A stretch of 64,000 nucleotides of DNA from Ascarosepion bandense (GCA_037127315.1 JBBBDQ010000350.1:3324501-3388500), one strand, 5' to 3'; positions 1 through 11,165 are shown, counted from the stretch's first letter. Notes: generated by a model not told the origin, from the letters alone. Numbers and translations are program-made.

Positions 1-226
1 TGAAATTTCTGAGAAGCATAATGAGGAAAAACAACTTGGAGAATTTAACACTCACATGACATTGATAGCAAAGGTAGATGGAAACTTACCGAAAGCGCTT
101 GTGTAACCAGATTACAGGACAGGGCTGGAAGAGGTAGTAAGGGGACAAACATTATATCAAGTTACGAAGAAAGGAAGTTGTGGAGAGCCATGGTAGCTCA
201 AGTTCTGAAGAGACGCGACATATAAA
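1..226 (+). mobile_element. RTE-type LINE, 3' fragment
   Basis: The first bases read in frame as KFLRSIMRKNNLENLTLT and then a stop. This matches the C-terminal tail of the LINE family better preserved at 38.2 and 45.8 kb (KFLGHAMRKECLENLILTGQ). The block ends with the family's terminal motif, the codons around 'tggagagccatggtagct'. It is broken by stops and cut by the window edge. It is a dead 5'-truncated retrotransposon copy. Confidence 0.65.
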
Positions 227-484
227 ATACTCATTAGGCGTTAACACGTGTTTGTAATCAAGCATGAATATAATCAGACCTATCTCATACATATTTAATG
301 GAGGACAGTTCTGACAATCGTAACTGCCAGGGAAGTTGTCAAACATCTTACGAGAACTATGCGGCCAGGCATTATTCTTATAAAACGAATCCTGTTGCAT
401 AAAGAACAGCAGAACTGGATTAACAATATTATAGGCGTACATTGTGCTGCTTAACGTTCCATCCACAAATAGCAAAAGTAAGCA

Positions 485-797
485 TAATTTGTAACACGAC
501 AGTTCACAGTATTTATATTATTCGGACTATTGTCCTCACCTTTGTTGTCATTTGTACGACGTCTCGGCCGTTGTATGCTCCGGCCTTCTTCAAGTGCTAG
601 GAATTTCGAACCGAACCCTTTATTACAATCACTGGGGTATATCATTCTCATTCCTTGCATAATGCCACAATTGGAAATCACGAGTTATCTTCCTCTAACC
701 CTGCAAGTTACTTGTTCACCACTGCTGTAGCCTGGTATTGAACTTACAACTCTTTGGGTCAAGTCCCAGAAACTAACCAACGTCTATATCCACTGTC
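485..797 (-). mobile_element. tRNA-headed short element ending in a hammerhead motif (family A)
   Basis: On the minus strand a tRNA-like head (about 795-731, box-A-like GTGGATATAGACGTTGG, box-B-like AAGTTCAATACC) is followed about 130 bases later by a hammerhead-like core (593-562). The same order of parts recurs at 48.1-48.37 kb on the + strand, where the two copies align through head, middle and ribozyme. The core here is decayed: TTGAAGA instead of CTGAAGA, and GAGA instead of GAAA. Stem II (GGCCG/CGGCC) is intact. I infer a non-autonomous Pol III-type retroelement. Confidence 0.6.
553..602 (-). ncRNA. decayed hammerhead ribozyme motif A1
   Basis: Minus-strand order is stem I, TTGAAGA (593-587), stem II GGCCG...CGGCC, GAGA (565-562), then ACGTC. 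Two conserved core bases are changed, so self-cleavage is not expected. It is identified by alignment with motifs A2, A3 and A7. Confidence 0.6.
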
Positions 798-800
798 CTT

Positions 801-1033
801 AAGAAGATTATCCCGCAGTAGGTTGCCATTTCTTTTTACAGTAGACTGGTTACCCGCCAAGGCTGTAGAACCCAATATGTCCTCTTATTTAACCTATAAC
901 TGGAAGGAAGAGACAAATTAATATATTTCCCAAGGGTATTTGAGCATAAGTAAATGCAGGAAATTCAACTGGAATTCGAACTTCGGTTCCACAATTTCTC
1001 GTTTCGAGCCGATGTCCACTTCACCACAGCGTA
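801..1033 (-). mobile_element. tRNA-derived SINE, 3'-truncated
   Basis: Reverse-strand copy of the window's abundant SINE: tRNA-like head at 1033-970 (box A area near TGGTGAAGTGGACATCGG, box B area AGTTCGAATTCCAG), then the shared body down to the 'gggataatctt' segment. The last 60-70 bases of the family (CAGTCAGTCATG...TTAACTGACTG) are missing. It abuts the tRNA head of the family-A element on its 3' side and PLE coding sequence on its 5' side. Confidence 0.85.
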
Positions 1034-2192
1034 CAGAGTCAAATTACGGAAACCATCCAACCACTTTCAAAATTTATTAAAAAATGGCATTAGAAATTTA
1101 AGAAACTGCAAGGAACTTTGGTTTAAGTCTAATAAATCAAACAACATTTGCAAGTGCAAACCTTCACACTACATTAATCTTCTTAAAAACAAAATTACCA
1201 GCAATTACAAAGTAGGTAGAGCTAACAACACATTATCTGATATGGAAAAGGATAAGGCCAAGTTTACCTATGATTTAGATATTGCAGATAGGATAGGAAG
1301 GGTTCCCACTAAAGACGTTGACATTTTATTAAAGGATCATAAACCCAATTTTTTAAAATAAATTACAAACTAAATTAATTATTCCCACTAAACGTGATTT
1401 AGAGTTAGTTTCTGGAGAAATTTTAAAAAGAATAATTGAGAAATTAGGATCCACATTCCACTCCAATTTCTGGCAGGAATCTTCCAATACCATAAATTGG
1501 TTCAACAATATTAAAGAAAAATCTAAATCCACCTTCCTTAAATTTGATATCGTAGACTTTTATTCTTCGATCTCCAAAGATCTCCTAGATAGTTGTATAA
1601 GCTTTGCAAAAAATCACCTAGAAATCACAGATAGAGAAATTAAAGATATTTTAGCTGCTAGGAAATCAATTCCTACCTTCGATCATTCTAACTGAACAAA
1701 AGGTTCCTATGATAATTCTGATGTTCCTATGGGGGCATATGATTCAGCCCAGGTCCTTGATCATGTAAGAATTTATATATTAGACATCTACATACATAGT
1801 AGATTTATCGACCCTAAACAAATTGGATTATATCTGGATGATGGCCTTATGTTCATCCCTAATTGTAATAGACCCTTAACGAATAGAATTCATAAAAAAT
1901 CATTAGAGCCCATAAATTGCTTGGCTTTAAAATTGAGGTCTCCTCTAATCTAAAAATAGTCAACTATTTAGACATTACCCTTAATCTGAATGATTAACTG
2001 ATTATCGTTCAACATCAAAATTTTCGGTGAAAATAAGAAATTATATAACAAGGCCCTTCAAGAGAGCGATTTCAAAAATAGATTGGTATATGACAAATCT
2101 ATTATTAACTGTGAACCAACTAGTGCTAAAAATAAACATAGAAAAAAGAAAGTAATATGATTTAGGCTACAGAATGGGGGCTAAATCATATT
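1034..2192 (+). pseudogene. Penelope-like element reverse transcriptase, broken
   Basis: Frames here read like a Penelope-like RT. An N-terminal block has SNKSNNICKCKPSHYINLL and a D-I-A-D-R-I-G-R-V-P stretch before LLKDHKPNF. The palm motif FDIVDFYSS is at about 1540-1569, DVPMGAYDSAQ at about 1719-1751, and the catalytic Y-L-D-D box (GLYLDDGL) at 1825-1848. PLE enzymes usually have YRDD there. Several frameshifts and stops break it, including a TGA at about 1693 where the copy at 63.9 kb has Trp. Known role: TERT-related reverse transcriptase that copies element RNA. The endonuclease half continues at 2560 after a Helitron insertion. It is inactive. Confidence 0.85.
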
Positions 2193-2508
2193 ACTAAACT
2201 TATTCATAAACGGAACTTTGCCTGTATGTGTGTGTGTGTGTGTGTCCGTTACCTATAGACTCCGAAACGGCTGAAAACGATTTTCTTGAAAATTTACGCA
2301 GTTGTACTATAAGCATCTGCGAGTGTTCTTAGCTAGGTTTTGTGTCGAGGTACCCCCGACAAATATCGAAAATCGATAATCGAAAAAATCGGGTTATACA
2401 AGGAGTGGTCCGATTTTAAATTTGATACACTCATAGACAAAGACATTAGAAACGGTATTCAGAAGTTTCAAGGTTGCAGTTCTTACAATAGTGCAGAAAA
2501 TTTGATAT
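2193..2508 (+). mobile_element. Helitron-like element (family H1), 3'-truncated, inside the PLE
   Basis: This starts with a diverged CTAAACTTATTC end and a short (TG)n run. It continues through the family's fixed body (CCGTTACC, GACTCCGAAACGGCTG, GGTACCCCCGA, ATCGATAATCG, AGGAGTGGTCCGATTTTA) and stops near the 'gcagaaaa' segment. The same body occurs at 11.2, 18.1, 25.0, 25.3, 26.5, 35.7 and 63.0 kb. It separates the RT and GIY-YIG halves of one PLE. No helicase is encoded. Confidence 0.75.
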
Positions 2509-2559
2509 CGATACAAGGAAACCAGTTAGGTGGAAGGCAAATGTAGATATATCCAATAA

Positions 2560-2930
2560 TCTATCCAGTTCAAATCTCCCCCAAAATTAACAAGAAGTAC
2601 CAGATTAACATTAGTATTTATGCAGGTGAATTTAAACAACGTTACTGCACTCACAAACACTCCGTTTTAACCCTAATCTAAAATTTCAAACATCCCTTTC
2701 CCGAAAATTTTGGGAAATGAAAGAAGAACTAAACCCCGTAGTAAATTGGAAACTGATAGATTCAGCTTGCAGTCTCCAAAACCTTTAAGACAGACGCAAT
2801 TTATGTTTAGTTGAAAAAATTAAAATAATAAAGTATCATAAACAAAATTTGCTTTTCAATTTACGCAAGGAATTCATAAGTAAATGCCGTCAAAATCTAA
2901 TTTTTTAAATTTCAAATTGTAATAAAAATC
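2560..2930 (+). pseudogene. Penelope-like element GIY-YIG endonuclease end, broken
   Basis: Broken frames read ISIYAGEFKQRYCTHKHSV, then LSRKFWEMKEELNPVVNWKL, and end with a stretch like LLFNLRKEFISKCRQN. This layout (YxGxF-R-Y-xxH, then an F/IWELK...W block, then a terminal NxRxEFISKCR block) is typical of the C-terminal GIY-YIG nuclease domain of Penelope-like retroelements, which nicks target DNA. Stops interrupt each block. It continues the RT remnant at 1034-2192. Confidence 0.7.
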
Positions 2931-2984
2931 CCTGAAAGTAATCTAAAGCTAATTTCTGTCTGATAGAAGATTTCTTTCCTTCTT

Positions 2985-2986
<2 letters not shown>

Positions 2987-3024
<38 letters not shown>
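2987..3024. repeat. (TA)n microsatellite
   Basis: Uninterrupted TA dinucleotides. They border the hammerhead end of the next element, as at 11.16 and 60.75 kb. Confidence 0.95.
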
Positions 3025-3027
<3 letters not shown>

Positions 3028-3320
3028 ATCCACAGACAGATCTGTTTCGCTGTATCACAGCTTATCAGTATGGTTAGACATCCGATTACTTTTTAACTCA
3101 AGATTGAAACCCGACCGAGTTGGCGTCAGTCGGCGATTCTATCTAAGCTATGGGCGCTCGGTAGAAGGAGGCAGACATTTTAGCGTATGATGTATCATAC
3201 GACAGTAGCCAGAGTGCTCTAATTCATTACTGAATGAGCGATACGTAGATGCTAGAGTAGTTACTGTTTTATCAAAGCCTAACATTCTTCCAGAGTGCTC
3301 AATCAGGGTGTGAGAGCGTA

Positions 3321-3325
<5 letters not shown>
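3024..3325 (-). mobile_element. tRNA-like plus hammerhead short element (family B), copy B1
   Basis: The minus strand aligns along its whole length with 60468-60746. It has an upstream block (GAGCACTCTGG..., TTTGATAAA..., CGCTCATTCAG), then a tRNA-like segment (about 3160-3099: CCCATAGCTTAGATAGAATC ... TCGGTCGGGTTTCAATC), then a hammerhead core next to (TA)n. Both ends lie in TA repeats, so the boundaries are approximate. The type is probably a PLE long terminal repeat or a non-autonomous derivative of one. Confidence 0.65.
3025..3080 (-). ncRNA. hammerhead ribozyme motif B1, one core base changed
   Basis: Minus-strand order: stem I strand CCATA, core CTGATAA (3068-3062; consensus CTGANGA, so one G is A), stem II GCTGT-GAT-ACAGC, GAAA (3048-3045), palindromic stem III CAGATCTG, TC cleavage site, stem I strand TGTGG. 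Stem I pairs as five base pairs including one G-U. The single core change probably abolishes cleavage. Confidence 0.7.

Positions 3326-3380
<55 letters not shown>
3326..3380. repeat. (TA)n microsatellite
   Basis: TA dinucleotide run at the outer edge of the B1 element. Confidence 0.95.
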
Positions 3381-3385
<5 letters not shown>

Positions 3386-4322
3386 TTTTTCAATTGTCAA
3401 TTTAGTACAATCATATTAATTGTTTTACTGATATATCGAGGCCGCTCAAGGGTAAGTACGATCTACACTACAACTATATCTTTATGATTCCCTATAACAG
3501 TTGAATTTTCTGTTTTGGGTATTTTTCTCTTCTTTTTTGTGTATTATATTTATATATATATATATATAATTTTTAAATATTTTTTTGTATATTATTTTTA
3601 ATAAATTTTTCTTATTTATATCCCCTACTAATATAATATTTATTTTTCCATTCTTCCTTTTTAATCCAGTGGTAGATTTTAAATTAATTTAATCCCAGCA
3701 ATAGTCAGACCATATTATATTAAACGGAAAAAAATTTGGAATAACTTTTGGTAAAGCCAAATATTATGTCATGTCATCTAGTTTCTCTGTTTCTCCTTTT
3801 CGTCTTTCTTCGTTTTCTTTTTCCATTTGATGGATATATTCCTTTTATTCCACTCTCCTTGACTGGCAGTTGTCACAGCTACTTGTTCGCCGTGCGTTTC
3901 CTCTCTTTCTCCCCTTTTCTTCAATTCTTCTTTATTTCTCCCTCCTCTATTCTATAACTTTTCCCCTGTCTCTCTCGTCTTTCTTTTCCCCTTCTTTTCC
4001 AGTTTCCCGTTCCCCCAATTCCATTCCTGTGACACGCTTTATTTCCACTTCTTTACACATATGTAATCTTTAAATTTCCTTTTCAAAGATCGAGTTTAAA
4101 TCCATTTCGCTATCTCTCTGTTATCCCCCCTCTTCCCTACCCTCTGTAACAACATTTAGACGTCTATCTACTAGTATAATTTACTCTCTCTCTCTCTTTT
4201 AACTTCCCCTCCCACTGTTCTTTCTTATTTCTTTTCTTTTTTCTTCTTTTTAAGTGAAATTCCGGTGTATGAATTTCCTTTTGAATTTTCCATAATAATA
4301 AAAAATTGGTCGCTGATGAAGC

Positions 4323-4360
<38 letters not shown>

Positions 4361-4640
4361 AAAGATTTGTCACTTAGCTGATTTATGTCACCTTATCGTG
4401 GGTTGCTTATCTATTCTTTTCTGTTAGTAGTGGAGAGTCCGTTCTAGTGAAGGGTAGTTGTATACTGTTGCAGGTTAACGGAATTTGGCCTTGTTGTAGA
4501 TAACCCACTATAAGTCATAAAGAAAGGTTATAAACCAAGAAAAGTAAATTGAGTTGAAAGATAACATTTTATATATAACACATATCAATTAATGTTTTTA
4601 CAACTGAAGTAACACATGAAGTATAGGTCCAACGGACGTT
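3381..4640. other. no gene seen; low-complexity, pyrimidine-rich DNA
   Basis: AT-rich sequence, then a strongly C/T-biased stretch (about 3770-4260) that makes long spurious open frames of Leu, Phe and Ser. There is a (TA)n run at about 4325-4358. I see no splice-flanked exon, RNA gene or recognisable transposon. Confidence 0.6.
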
Positions 4641-6240
4641 AAAATGTTCATGGCACTAAAATGCTGAAAGAGAATTAATGCTTAGGAATTTGGGAGCGTG
4701 TAAGTAAGGAATGTCTTTGATGTATTCGCTCCTTAGGTCAGTAAGTACTTTTTGAGGCAGGGAAGAAGGAAAGAGGCAAGGGAGGCGAGCGTAGTAAGCC
4801 ACTTGACTTCGGTCAAGGGAGATACTAATTACTCTCTTCTCCTCGAGTCGGTCTGCCTGGCAATGCTTTCTGTATCCGCTTTTTATATCTTCTTTTTGGA
4901 TCACAGCAGCTCATTTGGGATTTCACTTGTATTTGGTTCTGGGCTTCCCTTTGGCTGATAAATAAAATTCGCGTAGGCTCGCGAACTGGAAATTTAATAT
5001 CTAATTAATTTTTAGTTTTCAACCGGAACATATGCGCGGAGCCGGCGGAGCCGGCGGAGCAGCGAGGACGTTTGGTCATTTGCTTTTTGGTCGTGAAAGC
5101 GCAAACATCCGGTCCATCGCTTTTGCTCGGTATCACCACAACCTTCAGTATCTTAACTCCAGAATTTCGTTGACGAACTCTCCGGAATCGCACATTTGAC
5201 TCGTCAGGGGATATCAAATTTATATCGCAGGCATAAAATATCCTACTACGTCGTTTTAGAACATGTATTTATTTGTTTTATAGCAAAAGGAAAATATACA
5301 TAACTCCTTATTATTTAATCATTACCCTTCAAAATGCCTTTTACAACGAAGATCATTGATATTAATGGAAAGAAAATGAATTCCTTTGATATACGATGGT
5401 AAATAAAACAAATCTCGAAAAACTATTAACAATTTCCATACAGCACTTTTATTTCTACTGATGAAAAACAAATGCGTTTGTTACTTTTCAACATTATGTC
5501 CGTTACCGCTGTTCTAATCGCTTTGACTGCCTTTCAACTTGAGTTGATTCATGGTGCATGCCTCATACTGCGCCAACATCCGGTAATAGACTTTCAGGTT
5601 TGACTCCCTCTACCCAAAGAAAATGCACTACGGTGAATTGTTACTCGATGGTACAATCATTGTGTGGAGCGTCCATACGTCTTTGTATCTCCCTGGTAAG
5701 ACTGCGCATGACTAGCAACACGTCATTCCATGCGCACGCGTGGTGAATCGCGTCAGAACCCCCCCCCCCCTTATTTTTAATTTAAAAATTGCTTTTACTT
5801 TCTGATTTACCCTCGTACACACAAACGTGCACTGGAAGCCAAAATTACTACAATTGAAAAAAAAAAAAAAAAAAAAAAAGAAAGAAAAAAAGAGAAAAAG
5901 AAAGAAAAAAGAGCGAGTGTCAAGTGAAAAAATAACGACAAACAGGACAAATATCCACAACATACGCATATACGCGCAGACGGGCGTATTCGTGCGCGAG
6001 CACGAATGCACACCGGCACACGCACGCACGCATGCACGCGTGTATACATTCACTATGAACAAGAATTCACCAATGAAAAGTGCCTATGAAAAAGAAAAAT
6101 GGAGACGCATAAGCAATCAATTGCTGATACCCGCTTACGAGTGGACGGAGTGATTCCCAGAAAATTCGCGAACGAAACTCTAAAGTTGGGATACTGAAGG
6201 TAACATTAATCAGCTAAGTGACAAAACCTTTATTTGTAGT
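4641..6240. other. unassigned DNA with a CpG-rich patch
   Basis: At 5028-5070 the sequence is unusually GC-rich, with a GCCGGCGGA-type direct repeat. A minus-strand open frame (5217-5005) reads NVRFRRVRQRNSGVKILKVV and is not low complexity, but I recognise no family. Homopolymers follow: C-run 5760-5770, A-run about 5859-5878, then an A/G-rich tract and a CA/CG-rich tract to about 6045. No clear gene. Confidence 0.5.
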
Positions 6241-6690
6241 AATTCTCTCTCTTTTTCTCTCTCTATCTATACAAATGACCTCAATTTATAGTAATAGCAT
6301 GGACCAGCTACACTGTGCATGAGTCAATATGATCAAATGAAAATGAATGAAATAGCAGAACAAGTGAAATGTTAAATCAGAAAAAATAAAATCAAAACGA
6401 AGTAAATTTAAAAATCACTTTAGTTTCACATATTATTTGCTCATCGGTTTCATTCAAATAAGATCTCCGAATCTCAGCATTTATCCTTGAAGTTGCAAAG
6501 TATCGAAAGGTGCAGATTAATATATGCACCCCTTCCTACATAAAAATATATATTCAAGCAAGAATTTTCTTGGGAGAATGAGGTTAAAATCGAAACGAGA
6601 GATTACTTCTTTCCTTATTTACTTACAATTCAACATTATTTTGCTCTATCTTATCTAATATTTTTTGTTCATTGAATTTGTGTGTGTGTT
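6241..6690. other. unassigned AT-rich DNA
   Basis: Nothing recognisable apart from a short CT repeat near 6245-6270. Confidence 0.5.
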
Positions 6691-6691
6691 T

Positions 6692-6692
6692 G

Positions 6693-6749
<57 letters not shown>

Positions 6750-6784
6750 TGAACAGACGGAGATAGATAGATAGATAGATAGAT

Positions 6785-6823
<39 letters not shown>
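6692..6823. repeat. (GATA)n then (GAAA)n microsatellite
   Basis: Two blocks of GATA repeats, broken by 'gaacagacgga' at about 6751, pass directly into GAAA repeats just 5' of the next SINE. Confidence 0.95.
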
Positions 6824-6835
6824 AATTATTGTTTT

Positions 6836-7112
6836 TAAGGTGTTTTGGGTGCAGTGGATATCGACTCGGAACGACAAATCGGGGAGCCGAGTTTGAATTC
6901 TAGTTGAATTCCTTGCATTCACTTACGCACAAATACACTTCGGGAAAGTATTAATCCGTCTCTTCCTTTTAGTTATTGGTTAAATAACAGGACAGATTGA
7001 GTTCTATAGCCTTAGCTGTCAACCAGTCTACCGCAGAAAGCAATGGAAACCTACTGCGTGATAATCTTCTGCCCAGTCAGTCATGTCTCTTTCGAAACAT
7101 GATCGCCCATAT
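6836..7112 (+). mobile_element. tRNA-derived SINE
   Basis: The head carries GGGTGCAGTGGATATCG, which fits the Pol III box A pattern, and a box-B-like AGTTTGAATTC. The body follows with the usual 'ggttaaata', 'aaccagtctaccgcagaaag' and 'gataatcttctgccc' blocks, ending near the 'cgagacatgatcgccc' segment. It is followed by (CTAT)n. The family is mobilised by a LINE in trans and encodes no protein. Confidence 0.9.
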
Positions 7113-7125
7113 CTCACTCTGTTCA

Positions 7126-7127
<2 letters not shown>

Positions 7128-7174
<47 letters not shown>

Positions 7175-7175
7175 G
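7128..7175. repeat. (CTAT)n microsatellite
   Basis: Twelve tetranucleotide units directly after the SINE. Confidence 0.95.
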
Positions 7176-7329
7176 TGTATATTGAAGTCAACACCCAGAT
7201 GTGATGGTCTGTTTAATGCTAAACTCAATCCTTATAGCTTGACAATTGCGTTTAGCGTGAAACAAACTTTCTCGTTTGGGTGTGGATTCCAATGTCCACT
7301 TTTATATTTACATATACCGTATCCCTAAT

Positions 7330-8250
7330 AGTGAGCACATTAACCCATAAATATAACAATAAAAAATTATTTAACCGCTGCTTCAGGGAGAAATTTTTCT
7401 CAAGCATGTGGAAAGAGCGTCAAGTGTATACCCTTTCTTTAAGAACGTGGGCCATCGATCTTCCCCTCGCATTACAGACCTATTAGTCTTCTCAGTATTA
7501 GGAGTAAACTTTTTGAAGAAATTTATCAACGAGAAAGTCGTCGAACATCTGACTAGGAACAACCTCCTGTGAGACGATCAGTACGGGTTTCGAAACAGCT
7601 CGATCCACTGCTGACGTTCTATCTATCATTACACACAGAATGAGTGAAGCTCTTGACAGCACACATACCGCAGGAACCATATCATTAGATATTCGACAAG
7701 GTGTGACACAAAGGTTTACTACACAAACTCTCCTGTTATGGAACTACTGGAAGAGATTTTTCTATTATAAAATTCTTTTTAACAGGTAGCTTCCTGAAGG
7801 TTGTTATTAACGGCCAATCCTCCGAAGCCCTGGCGGTCAACGCAGGCGTTTACCAACCCTCTTTCTGATTTACATAAATAATCTACCTAAGAATATACTG
7901 CGATCATTTGTAGACATCTATATGACGATATACGGGTGCACCTCCAAAGGTATTGGCGATCAGATATTGAGAGCTGACCGCTCTTCCAATTTAACGTTAT
8001 CTATTCAATGGAGGAAAATCTAACTGGTTACATTCAATGCCTTTAAAACCAAACTGGTAACATTCTATCACCGCCGATCAGACCACGAACTATCACAAGT
8101 CATGATGAACGGATGTTCCCCTGAGGAGGCCCCTTGCCTTGAGAGGATATTGGGCCTCAGACTTACATCGGTTGAAAAGCTGAAACGGTTTTCCCTAGAC
8201 ACCGATATTATTTTAACTATGTTCGTTTCTCGGAAAGATTTATTGTTTTA
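7330..8250 (+). pseudogene. LINE reverse transcriptase remnant (jockey/CR1-like), copy 1
   Basis: Broken frames show the RT order expected for a non-LTR element. There is an N-terminal finger block (RITDLLVFS..., KKFINEKVVEHLTRNNLL, ADVLSIITHRMSEALD), then INNLPKNILRSF before the palm, then LTLSIQW...LVTFNAFKTKLVTF and LERILGLRLTSVEKL. The catalytic YADD box is lost here (DIYMTIYG). Many stops and frameshifts make it inactive. A second copy of its distal half follows directly at 8255, so this is either two nested insertions or a local duplication. Confidence 0.75.
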
Positions 8251-8254
8251 AAGA

Positions 8255-8888
8255 GTGATGATTAGAATTTAAATAACTTTATTAACGGTCAATGCTCTGA
8301 GGCCCTAGACGTCAACTAAGGCGTCCACCGGGAGTTGCTTGTTAGACCAACCAACTCTCATTCTGATTTGCATAAATTATCTACTTACGAATATACTCCG
8401 ATCATCTATGCCGATAATATACGGGCGCACTTCCAAAGGTCTTAACGGTCAGAGGTTAGCAGCTGACCTCTCTTCCGATCTAACATTAACTTTCCAGTGG
8501 GGGAAAAACAAGCTGGTTATATTCAATGTCTCCAAAACCAAACTGATTACATTCCATCACCGCCGATGAGACTCTGAACTACCACCAGTCACGATGAACA
8601 GATGTCCCCTCGAGGAGGTCCCGTGCCTTCAGAGGATATTGGGCCTCAGACTCACATCGGTTGAAAAGATGAAAGTAAAGTGATCGGCTTCCTATAACGC
8701 TCCATCAAATACCTGACTCCCTCAGTCTATCCTCTACATTTATAAGAGCTAGATCAGGTCGAGAACGAAGTTGTCATATCTGGGGTAGGAGCTGCCCAGA
8801 CCTCACTTTCCAGTCTTGATAAACTCCAAAGGCGTCTCCGAAGCCGTGTTGGAGAATAACTATTTTCCACACTCCAACCCCACATCTC

Positions 8889-8923
<35 letters not shown>

Positions 8924-8924
8924 A

Positions 8925-8963
<39 letters not shown>

Positions 8964-9350
8964 TACACACACACACACACACACTCAGAGAGGCAGGATG
9001 TAGCGAGTCTCTCACTGCTCTATTGCTACTAGTATCGAAAGTGCTCGGATGAACTGCATCACCTGGATCCTGCAGTTCTGACCTTCACGGTGAGGAACCG
9101 CAATGCCACTTACATAGTAGCAAATTACCCACAATCCCCCGTATTCCATATACGAGAAGTAACTTCCTTTTAGACAGCGAACCATGATCCTATTTAAAAA
9201 AAAACTCCCAAGAGGATGTTTCCACGACTACTTTAATTTTGACCTCTTCTTGTCTAGAGTCAGCCGTTATCTTCCCCTCCTATCCATATATATTGCACCT
9301 CAACGTAACTCTCTATCTTGAGTGGGGCCCGGGCCTTGAACAGGTTTAAC
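8255..9350 (+). pseudogene. LINE reverse transcriptase remnant, copy 2 with 3' end
   Basis: It repeats the distal half of copy 1 (VIFNVSKTKLITFHHRR, LERILGLRLTSVEKM) and runs on into the family's C-terminal region: a thumb/connection-like block near 8760-8850 (RRLRSRVGE) and the tail ending near 'ggggcccgggccttg'. A CT/CA microsatellite interrupts it. It is strikingly similar, in opposite orientation, to 34.02-35.2 kb, including the position of the microsatellite. Inactive. Confidence 0.7.
8887..8983. repeat. (CT)n-(CA)n compound microsatellite
   Basis: TCTC/TATC-type units pass directly into CACA units inside the LINE remnant. The same compound repeat is at the matching place in the inverted copy (34427-34512). 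Confidence 0.9.
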
Positions 9351-9479
9351 CATACTGTAATATACCTACAAATATGAATAAGATAAGTAAAGAACATGGA
9401 GGAAAAAGTGTCTTCAATCTAACATGTTTCACTTAAACAAACTTCCTCAGAGATTTCTTAAAGATGAATGATCTATTTT

Positions 9480-10600
9480 TTAAATTTTTAAAAAGATCCA
9501 ATTGCTCAGATATGTGCTATGTGTAATAAAGCAATAGATGAACATTTTTAAATGTAGAAAAACTTATGCCTGTTTATATATATGCGTCACGTGTAATAAA
9601 AGCAATAGATGTTTGAAGAAAAGAAATATATTCAACAAACATTTAAACTTCTCCATTACACACACCATTTCATCCCCAACGCCAAAAAAACATGATTATA
9701 AAAAGTACAAAAAACCCAAAAAACAAAAACAAACAAACAAAAACCTAAAAAAATTGCACAAATTTCATGATGCTACCTTCCAACATCCTTTCATATAAAC
9801 TCACAAATAAATTAGCTATCCCAAACACTAGAATCCTTGCCACCTCCAAGACATTTGGTGTGTATTCAGTCAGTTAAGTGCCATAAGTGATACACGCTTG
9901 GGCGATCATTTCTCGAAAGAGACATGACTGACTGGGTAGAAGATTATCCCGCAGTAGCTTGCCATTGCTTTCTGTGGTAGACTGGTTGCTGACCAAGGCT
10001 TTAGAACCCAATCTGTCCTGCTATTTAACCCATAACTGGGGGAAGAGACGGATTAATATCTTTCCCAAGGGTATTTGAGCGTAAGTGAATACAATGGATT
10101 CAGCTGGAATTCGAACTCGGCTCCGCAGTTTCTCGTTCCGAGCCGATATCCACTGTACTACAACGCACATCCTCTTGGTGTGTATTAGCAGATTGAAAAA
10201 GACACAAATCACCAACTTAAATGCTGGGATTGAAAAAATGCAGTGTCTAAAATGCAAAAACGTATGCATAGGGGAGATATCATTAAATCTAACAACGTGG
10301 ATCTACGAACATAAAAGAAACGTTTGAACAAACGTTCCAATTCTCAAATACGATGTAGGACACAATTTTGATTTCTCTAATGCTTGATTTCATTAAAAAA
10401 GAACATAACTTTTTAAGGAGAATGTACTTTGAAAACATATTACTAGCATTACTACCAACTATAAACACTCGTTGAAAACATTACATCACTTCAACATCTT
10501 TCTATAAATCTATACTCCATGAATCCAAAAGGTGTCTACCAACTGGTATAATTAAATAATTTAAAGATACTTTTATATATTCATAACATTATAATATTGT
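9480..10600 (+). pseudogene. Penelope-like GIY-YIG endonuclease end, split by a SINE
   Basis: Upstream of the SINE the frame reads KLTNKLAIPNTRILATSKTF. Downstream it continues RLKKTQITNLNAGIEKMQ, then CLKCKNVCIGEISLNLTTWI, YEHKRNV, a stop, and in another frame KYDVGHNFDFSNA. The C-x2-C-x3-C-I-G-E block followed by EHKR and a Cys/His-rich HNFDF block resembles the C-terminal endonuclease of Penelope-like elements (normally YIGET). It belongs to a different lineage from the PLE at 1-3 kb. Stops and the inserted SINE make it inactive. Confidence 0.6.
9867..10174 (-). mobile_element. full-length tRNA-derived SINE with target-site duplication
   Basis: Complete reverse-orientation copy: tail CAGTCAGTTAAGTGCC at the left, tRNA-like head at the right. 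It is flanked by a perfect 12-base direct repeat TTGGTGTGTATT at 9855-9866 and 10175-10186. This is the signature of LINE-mediated insertion. Removing the element and one repeat rejoins the PLE reading frame across the site. Confidence 0.95.
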
Positions 10601-10819
10601 TTTCTCTATATGGACTACATTCTGTTTTGCTTTATAATAAACTAGCAGTATAGCCCGGCGTTGCTCGGCTGGAATGAAAACTTTAAAACTAATCCATGGT
10701 CCTGGAGCTCAGACTCAGCCTAAAGAATATTTGTGTGAAGTTTGATGAGAATCGGATAAAAATTGTGGATTTGTATAAAGGACATACAGACAGATAAACA
10801 GACACACACAAACATCTTG

Positions 10820-10826
<7 letters not shown>

Positions 10827-10875
<49 letters not shown>
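10827..10875. repeat. (TA)n microsatellite
   Basis: TA run at the internal junction of the H1 Helitron and the B2 element. Confidence 0.95.
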
Positions 10876-10877
<2 letters not shown>

Positions 10878-11165
10878 AGAAGAAAATTTTAAAAACAGTT
10901 TCCATTTCGGCTATAATGCGTGACTCTTCAGAAATGAATTGAGTTCTCTCGGTGACTGGCGTCTGTATACACTGCTTAAATACAAGACGTTAAAATTTCC
11001 GTTCGCTGATACCATGCGCCGATGGCTTAGGGAGTAGAGACTCCGACCGACTGACACCAAATCGGTCGAGTTTCGATCCCGGCCAGAAACAAGTGGATAT
11101 GTCTACCCTCACTGATGAGCTGTGATACAGCGAAACGGGCTTGTATGTGGATGACTAATATATAT
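10876..11165 (+). mobile_element. tRNA-like plus hammerhead short element (family B), copy B2
   Basis: A tRNA-like segment (about 11014-11084: GGCTTAGGGAGTAGAGACTC ... TCGGTCGAGTTTCGATCCC) is followed about 25 bases later by an intact hammerhead core and then TA repeats. The 5' block (CGGTGACTGGCGTCTGTATA...) is shared with copy B3 at 28.5 kb but not with B1 and B4, so two subfamilies share the tRNA-hammerhead module. Confidence 0.7.
11101..11156 (+). ncRNA. hammerhead ribozyme motif B2, core intact
   Basis: Order: stem I strand ending TCA, CTGATGA (11112-11118), stem II GCTGT-GAT-ACAGC, GAAA (11132-11135), stem III CGGGCTTG (short palindrome-like), TA as a UH cleavage site, stem I strand TGTGGATG. 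Stem I has one U-U mismatch among its five inner pairs. All invariant core bases are present, so this copy could cleave. Confidence 0.75.

Noticed and set aside
3748..4073. Overlapping open frames rich in Phe, Leu and Ser
   Set aside because: Products of C/T-biased low-complexity sequence, with no domain or splice signal.
4300..4330. CTGATGAAGCGAAT near a TA run, hammerhead-like
   Set aside because: The two boxes are three bases apart, with no room for stem II.
5712..6153. Lys-rich and Phe-rich frames on both strands
   Set aside because: They come from A-runs and CA/CG repeats.
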